Below are positions 62,236 to 64,000 of a stretch of 64,000 bases of DNA, piece after piece. The notes below the pieces were generated by a model. The model did not search any database, had not been told where the DNA came from, and saw only the letters and a list, made by a program, of their open reading frames with translations. Numbering within the stretch: the first letter of the stretch is position 1; every line of letters begins with the position of its first letter. The DNA comes from Talpa occidentalis. Taxonomy: Eukaryota > Chordata > Mammalia > Eulipotyphla > Talpidae. The position numbers and the translations under genes are program-made. Where the stretch lies: the NCBI RefSeq assembly GCF_014898055.3, contig NW_023601754.1, forward strand, positions 45,129,013-45,193,012. The letters are read 5' to 3'.

Positions 62236-63365
62236 AAAAATTTTTTTTGAAGTAAAATTTACATAATGAAATTCATTTTATTTTTTAAAGATTTATTTTT
62301 ATTTATTTATGCAAACAAGAACTGGGGTACAGGCCAGAGGTGTGGGGACTGAGAGGATTCCCCAGAGACAGAGCGGGGAGCAGAACAGGCGGATGGACTG
62401 AAACACACTGCTGAGGGGAGCGGTCGGGAGACAGGAGAGGTCTGCCGCGCCATGTGGGTAGCTCCCTGACTGGGGACCCAACTCATGCTGCAGTGGCTGC
62501 GGACAGCTTCATAGTGCTGAGACACCCCCAGGGACACCCTGAAATTCATCTTAGAGTCTACAACTGGGCGACATTTGTTCCATTCCCAGTGTTGTACAAT
62601 CATCCGTTCTATCTAGTTCCAGAACATTTTCATCACCCCCCCAAAAAAAAGCCCATAACAAGGAGCAGTCACCCCCATTCCTCCTCCCCAGGCCCTGGCA
62701 ACTACCAATCTGCCTTTTGTCTCTATGGATTTGCCTGTTCGAGACGTTTCCTATAAATGGGCACATACTTCTTGTGGCTTCTTGTGTCTGCTGCTTAGCA
62801 TAGTATCTGCAAGGTTCATCCATGTGGTAGCTCGTGTTGGTGCTTCAAACTTGTCGCGTAGTCTACTTGGTGACACCGTGGGCAGACCACATTCTGTTCC
62901 TATTCCTCAGCTTAGGGGCATTGGGGTTTTGCATTACTTGCTTATTAGGGAAACTGCTGCTGTGAATGTTCACATATAATCATTTGTTCGAGCATCTGTT
63001 CCTTGGGGCATGTGACTGGCGGTGGAGTTCCTGGATCATATAAGTCCGTGTTTAACTGGTGGGGGGGAATCTGAATCACCAAACCGTGCTGCACGGTCAC
63101 TGCACCATTGCCTATTCCCGCCAGCAACATGTGAAGATGCCAATTTCTCCACATCTTCGCCAACCCTTCCTTCCGCTTTTTTTTCCCCAATCCTAATGGG
63201 TGCAAAATAGTCTCTTATTGTGGTTTTGATTTGCATTTTGCTAATGACTAATGATGTTGTGCATCTTTTCATGTATTTATCGCCCATTTGTAGCTTTTCT
63301 TTGGAGAAATGTCTGCACAAATCCTTTGCCCCCTTTGAAATCGGGTTGTTTGTCCTTTGGTGGAT
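62236..63365 (-). mobile_element. L1 fragment, antisense, split by a SINE
   Basis: A 3' end near 62240-62640 ('tctagttccagaacatttt') runs on to antisense ORF2/3' sequence ('ttgtggttttgatttgcat' near 63218). The L1 is old, with no intact frame. The SINE at 62281-62539 interrupts it. Confidence 0.75.
62281..62539 (-). mobile_element. tRNA-derived SINE nested in an L1
   Basis: Duplication TGAAATTCATTTTA at 62267-62280 and TGAAATTCATCTTA at 62540-62553. The flanks are one antisense L1 3' end. Confidence 0.9.
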
Positions 63366-63479
63366 GAGCTGTCACGTCTTTCTTCCTTCCTGTTTCTGTT
63401 CATCTGTTTGTCTCTCTGTGTCTTTGTCTTTCTGTCAACATCTGCTTCTCTCTGGCTCTGTCCATCTGTCTGTCTCTCC

Positions 63480-63725
63480 CCTTCAGTCCCCTGTCTGCCC
63501 CCTTCTCATCCCATCTAAGTGGAATCAGACCTTACTCCATTCCTCACACCACATGTTGAGGTCCTCACAGCACTGGCCACACATGTCAGTTCTCCATGTT
63601 GTTTCTCTGCCCTGACCTGAGTGCTTCATGGGGACGGGACCAGACTGTACAGGTCACGTCTGTGTCCTTAGCACCTGTCAGCACAGTTGATACTTAGGGT
63701 GCATTTGTTCAATGAGTGAATGACT
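63480..63725 (-). mobile_element. L2-like fragment
   Basis: 'gtgtccttagcacctgtcag' and 'catttgttcaatgagtgaat' form an L2-type antisense 3' end. It ends about 240 bases before the NPAS1 exon. Confidence 0.45.
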
Positions 63726-63968
63726 GAATCCCTCTTCTGTATCCCCTGGTTTCTCTGTCTCTGTGTGTCTCAGTCCCTCTGTCTGTCCCACCCAGCTGTT
63801 CTCTCCACACTTGTCCACACCCCATAAAGTGCAGGACCCACAATGCCCCAAGACAGCTATAAGCCTGGGAGGAACATAGGACAAGTCTGTCTCCCCGGAG
63901 GGCTGCCCATAGGGCCAGGGGTCAGCCAGACCAGCAGGCCCTGGCCTTACCCCTCCCTCTGCCCCCAG

Positions 63969-64000
63969 CCCCTGGTCGCCGGGGCGCAGTGGCGCTGGTC
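63969..64000 (+). CDS. NPAS1: NPAS1 exon 3, 5' end only (cut by the window)
   Basis: After the acceptor cccccag at 63968, the split codon G|CC and the next bases read A-PGRRGAVALV. This matches the residues that follow PPAGL in human NPAS1 as I recall it (APGRRGPAALV), leading into the first PAS domain. The phase joins the bHLH exon exactly. The exon continues past base 64000. Confidence 0.85.

Larger units (their letters stand above)
56632..63968 (+). other. NPAS1: NPAS1 intron 2
   Basis: This 7337-bp intron has donor GTGAGT and acceptor gcccccag. It contains tRNA-SINEs at 56811, 60267 and 62281, a MIR near 57610, L2 fragments, an antisense L1 fragment (62236-63365), an inverted duplication (57347-57620 with 61783-62070), and AT-rich conserved-looking blocks at 58205-58400 and 61320-61480. 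About 58400-59100 and 60560-61320 show nothing I can name. Confidence 0.85.

Overview
This window reads as nuclear DNA of a placental mammal. The genes are broken into exons with GT-AG introns, MIR, L2 and L1 fossils are present throughout, and there are CpG islands. A lineage-specific tRNA-derived SINE with A/B-box heads and AATAAA/TCTTT tails occurs about 23 times. Its build resembles the 'T+' SINEs of carnivores and horses, so I lean to a laurasiatherian, but I cannot name the species or the SINE family.

Two protein-coding genes lie head-to-tail on the + strand, in the ARHGAP35-NPAS1 order known from human 19q13.32. Bases 1-31992 are the last part of a large ARHGAP35 intron. The four final ARHGAP35 coding exons (31993-32070, 33527-33658, 40077-40182, 40790-41147) encode most of the RhoGAP domain, including the arginine finger, and the proline/serine-rich C-terminus. 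A 3' UTR of about 4.3 kb with two polyadenylation signals runs to about 45.49 kb. The intergenic part (about 45.5-54.5 kb) holds L2 fossils, a SINE cluster at 51.2-52.5 kb, two CTCF-like motifs in the same orientation, and an orphan GC-rich promoter-like island at 50.25-50.75 kb. NPAS1 follows: a CpG-island promoter with a probable non-coding first exon, the ATG exon (55862-55986), the bHLH exon (56396-56631), a 7.3 kb intron, and the first 32 bases of the next coding exon at the very end of the window.

ARHGAP35 is a ubiquitous RhoA GTPase-activating protein. NPAS1 is a neuronal bHLH-PAS repressor. They are neighbours with no evident shared pathway, and the CTCF-like sites lie where an insulator between them would be expected.

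I found no undescribed gene system. The most notable non-genic signals are: (i) two half-length SINEs that end at the same nucleotide before a poly-A run; (ii) a diverged inverted duplication of about 275 bp inside NPAS1 intron 2; (iii) AT-rich, homeodomain-site-rich blocks in that intron that look like conserved enhancers; (iv) the orphan GC-box/CCAAT island; (v) a possible uORF created by splicing of the NPAS1 leader.
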